DNA from: WHSW01 sp963846165 | Lineage (GTDB): Bacteria; Actinomycetota; Thermoleophilia; Solirubrobacterales; 70-9 | NCBI GenBank assembly: GCA_963846165.1 | Contig: CAWJUU010000003.1 | Span: forward strand, 1-64,000 | Length of the DNA: 64,000 bases | Reading direction: 5' to 3' | Shown here: positions 8,277 to 18,500 of the stretch, in pieces | Layout of the letters: the number at the start of each line of letters is the position of its first letter | How positions within the stretch are numbered: the stretch's first letter is position 1 | Position numbers and translations under genes: made by a program | Notes under the pieces: generated by a model | Seen by the model: only the letters and a program-made list of their open reading frames with translations | What the model was told of the DNA's origin: nothing | Database searches by the model: none

Positions 8277-8414
8277 TACGAGTCCGCCTTCACCTGGCAG
8301 ACGCGCTGGTCGATCCCCGCCAGCGCGCTCACCCCAGGCGCGACCAAGGTGACGATCAGGGCCGAGGACATCAAGGGGCATGTGTCGGCCGGCGTCGCTC
8401 TCCGAGCGCTATGA
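8277..8414 (+). pseudogene. 3' relic of a third TIM-barrel paralogue
   Basis: 46 codons in open frame, beginning YESAFTWQTRWSIPASALTP and ending DIKGHVSAGVALRAL with TGA at 8412-8414. This aligns with residues just before the end of copy B (YDSGYQWQTRWSIPAGALTP, DIKGHASARAALRAP). Identity continues about 20 bp past the stop. It is clearly more diverged than copies A and B are from each other. No barrel domain remains. Confidence 0.8.
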
Positions 8415-8461
8415 GCAGTCGCGTGACCCCCCGCGTTCGACCCGTGTGATAGCGCGGCGAG

Positions 8462-8674
8462 CTAGCCGCGATCAAGCTCGGAGCGTGCGAACTCGGCTCC
8501 TGTCCGAAGTCGTGCGTCCATCCTGCGCCGATAAATGTCGTACCTGCGCACTGCTTCGCTTCTGTGCCCTCGTCGGATGCAGATCTCGATGTGGCGCTTT
8601 CTGAGCGTCGCTGTCATAGGGCTCCAGGTCGGCCAGGCGCGTGGCGTGGCGGGCGGCGATCTCGCAGCATGCAC
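8462..8674 (-). pseudogene. Relic of a BTAD-domain (SARP/AfsR-like) regulator
   Basis: Reading the minus strand, RHATRLADLEPYDSDAQK is followed one frame over by RHIEICIRRGHRSEAVRRYD, IYRRRM and LRTGAEFARSELDRG, then a stop at 8462. This is the order of a bacterial transcriptional activation domain (tetratricopeptide-like helices ending in the R-YR-L motif). The N-terminal part with the DNA-binding domain is absent; the fragment begins where the sulfotransferase gene starts. I see no sign of expression. Confidence 0.6.
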
Positions 8675-8683
8675 CTCTAGTCT

Positions 8684-9730
8684 GTGGGCGTGCGCCAGAA
8701 CATGGACCTTCCGACCCTGTTTCACCTCGGAACTCCACGCGCCGGGAGCTCATTCTTGTTCAACCTGCTGAAGTCGCATCCCGACGTCTCGCTCAGTCCT
8801 ATGCAGAAGGTCAACTTCTACACCAGCAACTGGGAACGCGGCTTCGAGTGGTATCTGACGCAGTTCCCGGCCAACGGGCGTCGAGTCGACACGTCTCCGA
8901 CCTACATCCGTTGGGGTGAGGTGGCCGCTCCCCGAATCAAGGAGGCGGTGGGCGCAGAGGCTCCGAGGTTCCTCTTGGTCCTGCGCAACCCAATCGACTA
9001 CGCGCGCTCCCATTACCAGATGCAAGCTCGGCAGGGGCACTTCGAGAGAGACCGGGACCGGTACCCGGAACTGCCCGAGACTTTCCTCGGCTTCGCGCGC
9101 AGATATGACGAGTGGCTGGACCGCGCTCGATACGCACACTTGCTCAAGGACTACTGGTTCCCCCACTTCGATCGGTCCCGATTCAAGATCGTGCTGTTCG
9201 AGGACCTGGTCGCCCAAACTGATCGTGTCTCATCAGAGATCCTGGAGTTCTTTGGCCTCCCCGTTCGGCCGCTCGCCACCGTGTCCTTGAGTCAAAACCG
9301 AACATTGCGAAACCCGGCCCTTCACAAGTTTCGCCGAGCCCTCAATAGGGGGCCCGGAGGACTCAAGCGATTCGTCAAGCGCGGGCGAGTCTTCAATTTC
9401 GTCTACCTCAAGTGGATGGTTCAGCCGGATGCGAAGCTGTCGCGCGAGGATCGAGCGGGCATCGCTGAGCTCCTTGCGGACGATGTAGCCGCCTTGAAGG
9501 AGCTCTTGGGCCAGGACATCCCCCAGTGGCATGACTTCGCCGGGACGCGGGTCGCCAACGCGGTCCCCTCCTCCCCAACCCTCACCAGCGACGACGCGCT
9601 CGATCTAGCGCGCAGGGCCGAGAGGTCGGGCGCCACACGCTTCTTTTTGACGGGCTCCGGCGCGTGGGTTGGCGCTAGGGTTGGACTGGGCGAAGGGGAA
9701 CAGCGCGTGGCAGTAAACGTCTGGGGGTAA
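8684..9730 (+). CDS. Sulfotransferase (heparan N-sulfotransferase-like)
   Basis: 348 codons. Transfers a sulfo group from PAPS, probably to a glycan. The 5'-phosphosulfate loop is LGTPRAGSSFLFNLL near the N-terminus and the 3'-phosphate site is LVLRNPIDYARSHY near residue 105. The pattern KVNFYTSNWERG and DTSPTYI also fits carbohydrate sulfotransferases. GTG at 8684 is the longest start; ATG at 8702, just before LPTLFHLG, is more likely. The ~45 residues after TRVANAVPSSPT have no counterpart that I recognise. The HD gene follows after 5 bp. Confidence 0.85.
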   Translation: MGVRQNMDLPTLFHLGTPRAGSSFLFNLLKSHPDVSLSPMQKVNFYTSNWERGFEWYLTQFPANGRRVDTSPTYIRWGEVAAPRIKEAVGAEAPRFLLVLRNPIDYARSHYQMQARQGHFERDRDRYPELPETFLGFARRYDEWLDRARYAHLLKDYWFPHFDRSRFKIVLFEDLVAQTDRVSSEILEFFGLPVRPLATVSLSQNRTLRNPALHKFRRALNRGPGGLKRFVKRGRVFNFVYLKWMVQPDAKLSREDRAGIAELLADDVAALKELLGQDIPQWHDFAGTRVANAVPSSPTLTSDDALDLARRAERSGATRFFLTGSGAWVGARVGLGEGEQRVAVNVWG

Positions 9731-9735
9731 GGCAA

Positions 9736-10578
9736 ATGCGGAAGAAACGAGCCCGACCGGCGGATGCCCGCCCTACTCGCGGATCCGTCGACTCAGCCGC
9801 GGATCTGCGGGATCTAGACCGGGAGATCACGCGCAAGCTGAGCGAGATCCGCGCCACCAAGGCAGCGGCGCGAGAGGCGCGTCTGCAGGCCGGCGCCGGG
9901 GCCGCCGACGGGGCCTCCTCGATGAGCTCGGATCACCCGAGCGACGCCCCTTCGTCCGGCCCTAGCCGGGGCGGTGATGGGCCGGCGGTGACCGGCGAGT
10001 CCGAGCTCGGCCTCGCGGCGCTGCTGCGGATTCGTGGCGCACCGCTCGTGGAGGCGCTTGAGCGTCACTCCCCCGGAGCTCGCGAGCACGCCGAGGCGAC
10101 CGCGTCCTACACGTTCGCGACGGCGGTCGAGGTCGGCTTCGACCGCGCCCGGAGCGACGACGCGCGCGAGGCGGCGATGCTGCACGAGGCCGGACAGGTC
10201 CACGTTCCCGCGGAGGTGCTGGCAAAGGCGGCAATCGAACGAGACGAGGCCGAAACCGAGGCGTTCGAGGCCCACTACGAGGCCGCCTACGGGCTCGCCC
10301 GCGGCGCCGGGATCCCAGAGCACGTGTGCGGCTGGCTGCTTCGGGTGCGCGAGCGCTACGACGGCGCCGGGCCGGAGGGACTCGCCGGCGAGCGCGTCCC
10401 CCTGGAGGCACGATTGATCAAGGCGGCCTGCGCCTGCCAGACGGCGATGGTCGCGCCCGGCGCCGACGTTCCCGACCGGCGCGCGATCGACGTGCTCCGC
10501 GCCGCGGCGGGCAGCGAGCTCGATCCCCGCGTGACCGCGGCGCTGATCGGGGTCCTCGAGCGCGCCGCCCGCGGATGA
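9736..10578 (+). CDS. Degenerate HD-GYP-like domain protein
   Basis: 280 residues. The first ~95 are charged and low complexity (a probable coiled coil then a Ser/Gly/Pro linker). From about residue 95 the order of an HD-GYP domain is recognisable: HAEATASYTFATAV, MLHEAGQVHVP in place of the HDxGK metal motif, then LLRVRERYDGAGPEGLAGERVPLEARLIKAA in the GYP region (given here in two overlapping parts: RERYDGAGPEGLAG and LEARLIKAA). The HD aspartate is Glu, the following Lys is Gln, and the HHE motif is RER. Phosphodiesterase activity is therefore unlikely; a binding or scaffolding role is possible. It starts 5 bp after the sulfotransferase, so the two are probably cotranscribed. Confidence 0.65.
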   Translation: MRKKRARPADARPTRGSVDSAADLRDLDREITRKLSEIRATKAAAREARLQAGAGAADGASSMSSDHPSDAPSSGPSRGGDGPAVTGESELGLAALLRIRGAPLVEALERHSPGAREHAEATASYTFATAVEVGFDRARSDDAREAAMLHEAGQVHVPAEVLAKAAIERDEAETEAFEAHYEAAYGLARGAGIPEHVCGWLLRVRERYDGAGPEGLAGERVPLEARLIKAACACQTAMVAPGADVPDRRAIDVLRAAAGSELDPRVTAALIGVLERAARG

Positions 10579-10671
10579 GGAGCGGGGCTGCGTGACAGCT
10601 ACTTCGTCCTGATCGTGGCCGAGCACGCCCCGTCCTCGCTGGGGCTGGGGCGAGGCGCCGCCATTCAAGCC

Positions 10672-11094
10672 CTAGCCGAGCGAGGCGCCCGGCTCGTAAC
10701 CCGGGAAGAGCTCCTGGAGCAGCGGCGTGAAGCGGTCGAAGCGCTCGATCTCGCAGCCGTTGACGCGGGTGAGCTCGGCGTCGACCTGTTCGCCGTGCAG
10801 GGTTCCGCTGACCGTGAGCACATCGGGGCCGCCGTAGATCTCGGTGCAGGCCGTCTCCGGTGGCACGGGCTCGAGGTCGTCAGCGGCCAGACCATCGACC
10901 CGGGGACAGAAGCGGGCGCCACGGGTGCTTTCGCAGGCGACTGCGACTGAGCGGCTCGGCTTGCCGCCCGGTCCGTCGGCGTCGAGCGTGAACTCGACAT
11001 CGGTGGTCGTCTCCGGCTCGGCCTCATTGGAGCCCTCGCCGCACCCGGCGAGGGCCAAAGCCGCGGCCGCGGCCAGCGCGGCCGCGCGGGTCAC
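10672..11094 (-). CDS. Lipoprotein with subtilisin-inhibitor-like (SSI) domain
   Basis: From GTG at 11094 the product starts VTRAAALAAAAALALAGCGEG, a lipoprotein signal with lipobox LAGC. The mature part has the two disulfide pairs and segments seen in SSI-like proteins: VAVACESTRGARFCP, ETACTEIYGGPDVLTVSG and AELTRVNGCEIERFD. It would sit on the outer face of the membrane. Whether it inhibits a protease cannot be told. The GTG overlaps the msrA stop (GTGA), so it is translated after msrA. Confidence 0.7.
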   Translation of the reverse strand: MTRAAALAAAAALALAGCGEGSNEAEPETTTDVEFTLDADGPGGKPSRSVAVACESTRGARFCPRVDGLAADDLEPVPPETACTEIYGGPDVLTVSGTLHGEQVDAELTRVNGCEIERFDRFTPLLQELFPGYEPGASLG

Positions 11095-11606
11095 CGACCG
11101 AGCAGCTGACCGAGCAGACCCGATCCGGAGCCGCGCTTGTCGAGGTAGCACTGGTGGTACTCCTCGGCGCGCCAGAACCCGGTCGCCGGCTCGATCGAGG
11201 TCGCGACCGGCTTGCTCAGGCGCTCCTGGACGCGCTCGCGCGACGCGGTGGCCGCGGCCTCCTGCTCGGGCGAGTGGGTGAAGACCACGGTCCGGTACTG
11301 ATCGCCGACGTCGGGGCCCTGGCGATTGACCTGGGTCGGGTCGTGGATGCGCCAGAAGACGTCGAGCAACTCGTCGTATGAGATCCGCGCCGGGTCGAAG
11401 GTCACCTCGGCGACCTCGGCGTGCCCGGTGGTCCCGGAGCAGACCTGCTCATAGGTCGGGTGATCGACGTGGCCGCCCTCGTAGCCGACCGCGGTGTCGA
11501 CGACGCCGTCGAGCTCGCGGAAGGCCATCTCGACCTGCCAGAAGCAGCCCGCTCCGAAGGTCGCGCGCTCGGTCTCGGTCACAGCCTCGGTCCCGTTTTC
11601 CATCAC
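11091..11606 (-). CDS. msrA: Peptide-methionine (S)-S-oxide reductase
   Basis: 171 residues. Reduces methionine-S-sulfoxide in proteins. The active-site motif is ATFGAGCFWQVEMAFREL (catalytic Cys in GCFW), followed by VGYEGGHVDHPTYEQVCSG, GHAEVAEVTFDP, FWRIHDPTQVNRQGPDVG, QYR and EEYHQCYL. This is the complete MsrA signature; the second Cys in EEYHQCY may resolve the disulfide. Two ATGs in a row at the start. First gene of a two-gene unit with the SSI-like lipoprotein. Confidence 0.95.
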   Translation of the reverse strand: MMENGTEAVTETERATFGAGCFWQVEMAFRELDGVVDTAVGYEGGHVDHPTYEQVCSGTTGHAEVAEVTFDPARISYDELLDVFWRIHDPTQVNRQGPDVGDQYRTVVFTHSPEQEAAATASRERVQERLSKPVATSIEPATGFWRAEEYHQCYLDKRGSGSGLLGQLLGR

Positions 11607-11708
11607 GTCGCTCCTTCTTCTCTCTTTTCACTCGTCAATTGTGTCTCATGAGCACGGCTGGCATTACGCGCAACGCGCACACGTAGGCGTGCCCTGCGCG
11701 GAGAGCAC

Positions 11709-13035
<1,327 letters not shown>

Positions 13036-13064
13036 CTCGCCTCCGTCATGGGTTGCGACGGAGG

Positions 13065-13625
13065 CTATCGCCCGGACTCATGGCGGTGGCGCTCGCGGTA
13101 GGCGCGCGCCTTGGCGCGGTTGCCGCACTCCCCCATCACGCACCAGGTGCCGGAGCGGTTGCGGGAATGGTCGTAGAAGGCCCACTGGCAGTCGGAGGCC
13201 GGACATGCCTTCAGCCGCTGCCAAGTTCCCGCGCGCATCGACTCGTGGACGATCGCGAGCAGGTGGGCGATGGTCGAATCGACGCCGCCGCAGGTCGTCA
13301 TCAGGTCGGCGCCCTCGGCGTCGAACCGCAGCCCCAGCGCGGCTTCGCTCGACTGCTCGTTGAGGACGTCGAGCGCCCTCGCCGGGGGTGGGTCGCCGGA
13401 GTTGTTGGCGTGCAGCAGGTCGCGCAGCGCCTCGCGGACCGCAAGCAAGCGGGCGCGCTCCTCGTCGTCGAGCGGGTCATCGGAGCCTGGTACGGAGTGA
13501 GCGGCCAGCCAGTCGGTTGCGTTGGCCCCCGTGGACAGCTCGTCGGTGTCGAGCTCGACGTCGTACGTGTTCACGAACTCGCGCACCAGCTCGAGCTCAC
13601 CGGGTGCGATCTGATTCGTCGACAT
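13065..13625 (-). CDS. CGNR zinc-finger / ABATE-domain regulator
   Basis: About 186 residues from ATG at 13625 (a second possible ATG at 13637). The N-terminal stress-sensing-type part has LELVREFVNTYDVE and DWLAAHSVPG; the C-terminal zinc ribbon is KACPASDCQWAFYDHSRNR then WCVMGECGNRAKARAYRERH, with four cysteines and the CGNR motif. The family (DUF1470/ABATE) is a group of actinobacterial putative DNA-binding proteins. It is divergent from the 41-codon gene at 13701, with a palindrome between. Confidence 0.9.
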   Translation of the reverse strand: MSTNQIAPGELELVREFVNTYDVELDTDELSTGANATDWLAAHSVPGSDDPLDDEERARLLAVREALRDLLHANNSGDPPPARALDVLNEQSSEAALGLRFDAEGADLMTTCGGVDSTIAHLLAIVHESMRAGTWQRLKACPASDCQWAFYDHSRNRSGTWCVMGECGNRAKARAYRERHRHESGR

Positions 13626-13638
13626 AACCAACGACATA

Positions 13639-13657
13639 ATATCACCGGTTATGATAT
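13639..13657. promoter_or_regulatory. AT-rich palindrome in the CGNR promoter
   Basis: ATATCA-N7-TGATAT, perfect 6-bp arms, in a clearly AT-rich patch of an otherwise GC-rich region, 14 bp upstream of the CGNR ATG and 43 bp before the divergent small gene. Position and symmetry suggest an autoregulatory operator (inference). Confidence 0.55.
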
Positions 13658-13700
13658 AACTATCCAAGCGAGAACAGTGGTTACCCGCCAGGAGGCGAAA

Positions 13701-13826
13701 ATGAACTCGATGCTCACCATCCTCTACCTCGACGCGCAAAGGGCCGAGCGGTCACGGCAGGCGCAGACGCGCCGCGTGCGGCCAGTTGCAGCCAACCCCG
13801 AGCGGCGCTCCCGGCGCTGGTTCTAG
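13701..13826 (+). CDS. 41-residue basic protein
   Basis: ATG at 13701 has a near-ideal ribosome binding site, AGGAGG ending 5 bases upstream. The product is MNSMLTILYLDAQRAERSRQ followed by a basic, Arg-rich tail ending RRSRRWF: a short hydrophobic start and a strongly positive C-terminus. I recognise no family. It is transcribed away from the CGNR gene and its stop overlaps the end of the convergent lipoprotein gene. Confidence 0.6.
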   Translation: MNSMLTILYLDAQRAERSRQAQTRRVRPVAANPERRSRRWF

Positions 13827-14306
13827 CCGCCGGCCTGGGCGGCGGAGTAGCCCTGACCGAATGAGCGCTCGAACTCGGCCCCGAGCGCATCTCCTCCCTC
13901 TCCCGCGTAGCGGGCGGCGGAGTTGATCCTCAGGACGAGGTCCTGGTGGATGCCGCCGGTCGATTCGGCGCCCCGAGCGACCGCCCCGACGAGGTAGCCG
14001 AGGGCGACGGTCGTCTCGCGGGTCCGGGTCGCGGAGGATCGCTGCATTGAGGTCGGTCGCCGCCGCGACCACCGACTCGCCGACCGAGCCCAGAGCCCCC
14101 GGGTCCTGCTCTTCGACCAGGCAGGCGCTGATCGGCGTCGTACCGTCGAGGCGGACCTCCCCCGGTGCGGCCTCGAGAGCCTCGAGATAGGCAGACGCCG
14201 GCGCCAGGCAGGCGACCGGGGTCTCGGGCGGGTCCTCCGAGCCGCAGCCGGCCGCCGCGACCGCGAGCGACGAGAGCGCCCCCGCCAGGGTCAGCGCGAT
14301 CCTCAC
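13823..14306 (-). CDS. Small lipoprotein of unknown function (one frameshift)
   Basis: GTG at 14306 starts a lipoprotein signal (LAGALSSLAVAAAGCGSE). The mature part has two further cysteines (VACLAPASAYLEALEAA and ISACLVEEQDPG). Near 14035 one extra base interrupts it (TDLNAAI then SATRTRETTVALGYLVGAV in the next frame), and it ends SFGQGYSAAQAGG at 13823. Repaired length is about 160 residues. Helical, probably anchored outside the membrane. No family recognised. Confidence 0.6.
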
Positions 14307-14343
14307 GCCCTCATCGTAGGGAGCCGGAATACCCTGCCCGCCA

Positions 14344-15477
14344 ATGACCGCTACCCCGCCGCTCGATCGTGTGCTCGTCGCCGACTTCACCCGCGTGCTC
14401 GCCGGGCCGCTCGCGGCGATGACGCTCGGTGACCTCGGCGCCGACGTGATCAAGGTCGAGTCGCCGACCGGCGACGAGACCCGAACCTGGAAGCCGCCGG
14501 CGGCGCCCGACGGATCGGCCACCTACTTCCTCGCCGTCAACCGCAACAAGCGGTCGATCGTGCTCGACCTGCGCGAGGCGGTCGACGTCGCGCTCGCGGC
14601 CGAGCTCGCCCACCGCGCCGACGTCCTGATCGACAACTTCAAGCCCGGGACGCTGGAGCGCTTCGGTCTTGCGCCCGAGGAGCTGCGCCGCGACAACCCA
14701 GGCTTGATCCACTGTTCGATCACCGGCTTCGGCACCGGGCCCGGGGCGGCGATGCCGGGCTACGACCCGCTCGTCCAGGCGCTCTCCGGGTTGATGTCGA
14801 TCACCGGCCCCGTCGACGGCGATCCTTCGAAGGTCGGAGTGGCGCTCGTCGACGTGATCGCCGGGCTCGGGGCCACGGTCTCGATCCTCGCCGCACTGGC
14901 CGCGCGCGAGCGAACCGGCGAGGGCCAGAGGATCGAGGTCGATCTGCTCTCGAGCGCTCTTGCCGCGCTCGTCAATCAGGCGAGCGGCTACCTGAACGCA
15001 GGAGCGGTTCCGGCTCGGCTCGGAAACGTCCACCCCAGCATCGAGCCGTTCGCCACCTACGCGACTGCCGACGGGCCGCTGATGATCTGCGCCGGAAACG
15101 ACCACCAGTTCGCGGCGCTCGCTGAGGCGCTCGGAGCGCCGGCGCTCGCCGCCGACGCCCGCTTCGCGAGCAACGAGGCGCGCGTCGAGCACCGGTCGGC
15201 GCTGCGCGGGCTGATCGAGGAGCGGCTGGCCACCGGCTCGATCGCCGATTGGGCCGCGCGGCTGCGCGCGGCAGGCGTTCCGGCGGGCCCGGTCAACGAC
15301 GTCGCGGCCGCCTTCGGCCTCGCCGCCGAGCTCGGGCTCGAGCCGGTTGACGACCACGATGGTGTGCGAACCGTCGCTTCGCCGCTCGGCCTGCGCGGCA
15401 CGCCCGCCGAGACCCGCCGCCGCCCACCGCACCTCGACGAGCACGGCGCCGAGATCCGCACCTGGCTCGGGGAGTGA
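14344..15477 (+). CDS. CaiB/BaiF (family III) CoA-transferase
   Basis: 377 residues. Moves CoA between carboxylic acids through an aspartyl-CoA anhydride. The N-terminus LVADFTRVLAGPLAAMTLGDLGADVIKVE is the family signature (DFTRVLAGP and LGADVIKVE). The catalytic Asp is in MPGYDPLVQALSG (about residue 141). It also has AVNRNKRSIVLDL, IDNFKPGTLERFGL, CSITGFG and AGVPAGPVNDV. Substrate not predictable. Divergent from the lipoprotein; ileS follows after 38 bp. Confidence 0.9.
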   Translation: MTATPPLDRVLVADFTRVLAGPLAAMTLGDLGADVIKVESPTGDETRTWKPPAAPDGSATYFLAVNRNKRSIVLDLREAVDVALAAELAHRADVLIDNFKPGTLERFGLAPEELRRDNPGLIHCSITGFGTGPGAAMPGYDPLVQALSGLMSITGPVDGDPSKVGVALVDVIAGLGATVSILAALAARERTGEGQRIEVDLLSSALAALVNQASGYLNAGAVPARLGNVHPSIEPFATYATADGPLMICAGNDHQFAALAEALGAPALAADARFASNEARVEHRSALRGLIEERLATGSIADWAARLRAAGVPAGPVNDVAAAFGLAAELGLEPVDDHDGVRTVASPLGLRGTPAETRRRPPHLDEHGAEIRTWLGE

Positions 15478-15515
15478 GCGGGGCGACGGCGCGTCGCTCC
15501 TAGAATCAGCCGCTC

Positions 15516-18500
15516 GTGAGCGGCTTTCGCCCCGTAGATCCGAAGCAGTCCTTCCCCGCGCTCGAGCAGGAGATCCTCGAGCGCTGGCGTGAGGACGACG
15601 TCTTCGCCCGCCAGCTTGCCCAGCGCCGCGAGGCCGGAGCGCCGATCTGGAGCTTCTACGAGGGCCCGCCGACCGCGAACGGCAAACCCGGATCACACCA
15701 CGTGCTCTCGCGGGCGTTCAAGGACGTCTATCTGCGCTACCGGGCGATGCGCGGCTATCACGTCCCCCGCAAGGCCGGCTGGGACTGCCACGGGCTCCCG
15801 GTCGAGCTCGAGGTCGAGCGCGAGCTCGGGATCTCCTCGAAGGCCGAGATCGAGGAGTACGGGATCGCCGAGTTCAACGCCCGCTGCCGCGAGTCGGTGT
15901 TCCGCTACGTCGAGGAGTGGCGGCGGATGACCGAGCGGGTCGGCCTGTGGATCGACCTCGACGACCCCTACGTCACCCTCGAGAACGACTACATCGAGTC
16001 GGTCTGGTGGTCGCTGCGCCGGATCTGGGACGACGGAAGGCTGTACGAAGGTCACAAGGTGGTCCCCTACTGCCCGCGCTGCGGGACCGCACTCTCCTCG
16101 CACGAGGTCGCGCAGGGCTATGAGGACGTCGATGACCCCTCGGTCTACGTCCGCTTCCCGGTCGCCGAGGCCCCCGCTTCGGGCCCGCTCGAGCCCGGCG
16201 ACTCGCTGCTCGCCTGGACGACGACGCCGTGGACGCTGATCTCGAACGCCGCGCTCGCGGTCGGCGCCGAGATCGAGTACGTCCGCGCCGAGCTCGACGG
16301 CGAGGTCCTCGTGCTCGCGGCGGAGCTGGCCGAGCCGGTGCTCGGCAAGGGCGCGCGGGTGCTAGCCCGCTTCCCGGGCGCGGCGCTCGCGGGCACCCGC
16401 TACGAGCCGCCCTTCACCTACATCTCCGACTACGGCGAGCGCGGGCACACGGTGCTCGAGGGCGACTTCGTCTCGACTGAGGACGGGACCGGGATCGTGC
16501 ACACCGCGATCGCCTTCGGCGAGGACGATTTCCGGCTCGGCGAACAGTACGGGCTCAAGCTCCAGAACCCGGTTCGTCCCGACGGCACCTTCGACGAGCG
16601 GGTCACCGACTTCGCCGGCCGCCAGGTGAAGGAGGCCGACGCGGACATCGTCGAGGCGCTGCGCGCCAGCGGTCGCCTCCTGCGCTCGGAGGTCTACGAG
16701 CACTCCTACCCGCACTGCTGGCGCTGCGGCACCGCGCTCCTCTACTACGCGAAGTCGAGCTGGTACATCCGCACTACCGACGTCCGCGACCGGATGCTGG
16801 CCGAGAACGAGAGGATCGGCTGGCACCCCGAACACGTCAAGCATGGGCGCTTCGGGAAGTGGCTCGAGGGCAACGTCGACTGGGCGCTTTCACGCGAGCG
16901 CTACTGGGGCACCCCGCTTCCGGTCTGGGAGTGCGAGTCGGCCGACTGCGAGGAGGCCGTCTGCGCGGGCTCGGTCGCCGAGCTGCGCGAGCGCGGCGGC
17001 GAGGTTCCGGACGACCTGCACCGTCCCTTCATCGACGAGGTGGTGCTTCGATGCTCCTCTTGCGGCGGCGAGATGCGGCGGGTCGAGGAGGTGATCGACG
17101 CCTGGTACGACTCGGGCTCGATGCCGTTCGCGCAGTTTCACCACCCGTTCGCGGGCGAGCAGGGTGAGACCGCGTTTGCGGAGCGCTTTCCCGCCGACTA
17201 CATCTGCGAGGCCCAGGACCAGACCCGGGGCTGGTTCTACAGCCTGCTCGCGGTCTCGACCCTGGTCTTCGACGAGTCGAGCTACCGCAACTGCGTCTGT
17301 CTCGGCCTGATCCTCGACCCCGAGGGCCAGAAGATGTCGAAGAGCCGCGGCAACGTGGTCGACCCGTGGGAGGTCCTCGACCGCCACGGCGCCGACGCCT
17401 TCCGCTGGTACTACCTGAGCACCCAGCAGCCCTGGGCCGGATACCGGTTCTCGGTCGAGGCGGTGGGCGAGTCGGTGCGCCAGTTCCTGCTCACGCTCTG
17501 GAACACGTACTCGTTCTGGGTCCTGTACGCGAACGCGGAAGGCCTCGGCCCGGCGGATCTTCCGCAGGGCCCAGAACCCGAGACAGAACTCGATCGGTGG
17601 GCGCTGTCTCGGCTTCAGGCTCTCGTGCGGACGGTGATCGAGCACATGGACGGCTACGACTGCACCCACGCCGGGCGGGCGATCGCCGACTACGTCGACG
17701 AGCTCTCGAACTGGTACGTGCGGCTCTCGCGGCGGCGGTTCTGGGACGGCGACGTCGCAGCTTTCTCGACCCTGCGCCACTGCCTGGTCGAGGTGGCGAA
17801 GCTGGTGGCGCCGTTCACGCCCTTCGTCGCCGAGGAGATCTTCACCAACCTGACCGCGGGATCAGAGCGCTCGGCCGACTCGGTTCACCTCCGCGACTTC
17901 CCCGAGCCCGACGGCGAGCTCACCGATGGCGAGCTCGAGGCCGGAGTCGAGGCTGCGATGCGGGCGGTCGAGCTCGGGCGCGCCGCCCGTGCCCAGGCGA
18001 AGATCAAGGTCCGCCAACCACTGCGCAAGGCGGTGATCGTCGCCACCGAGGCCGAGCGCGCCGAGATCGAGCGGCTGGCGGAGATCGTCGCCGCGGAGCT
18101 GAACGTGAAGGAGCTCGAGTTCGTCTCCGAGCAGGCCGAGCTGGTCACGCACCAGGTAAAGCCCAACTACCGCACGCTCGGCCCGCGCTTCGGCAAGGCG
18201 ATGCCGCAGGTCGCCGCCGCGGTCGCAGCGCTCGACCCGGAGCACGCAGCCGAGGCAAGCCGCGGTGAGCGACGGATCGGGATCAACATCGACGGCAGCG
18301 AGCACCCGCTCGAGCCCGAGGACATGACCCTGGTGATGCAGCCGCTCGAGGGCTACGAGGTCGAGGCCGAGGCGGGCCGCGCGGTCGCGCTTGCGCTCGA
18401 GCTCGACGACGAGCTGCGCCGTGAGGGACTCGCCCGCGAGATCGTGCACGCGGTCCAGAACGCGCGCAGGCAGGCCGGGCTCGAGGTCTCGGACCGAATC

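Noticed and set aside
10615..10950. 111-codon plus-strand frame opposite the SSI-like lipoprotein
   Set aside because: The minus strand has a lipobox, conserved cysteines and coupling to msrA; the plus frame has none of these.
14311..15696. 461-codon minus-strand frame opposite the CoA transferase
   Set aside because: Shadow of an intact family III CoA transferase; Arg/Gly-rich composition.
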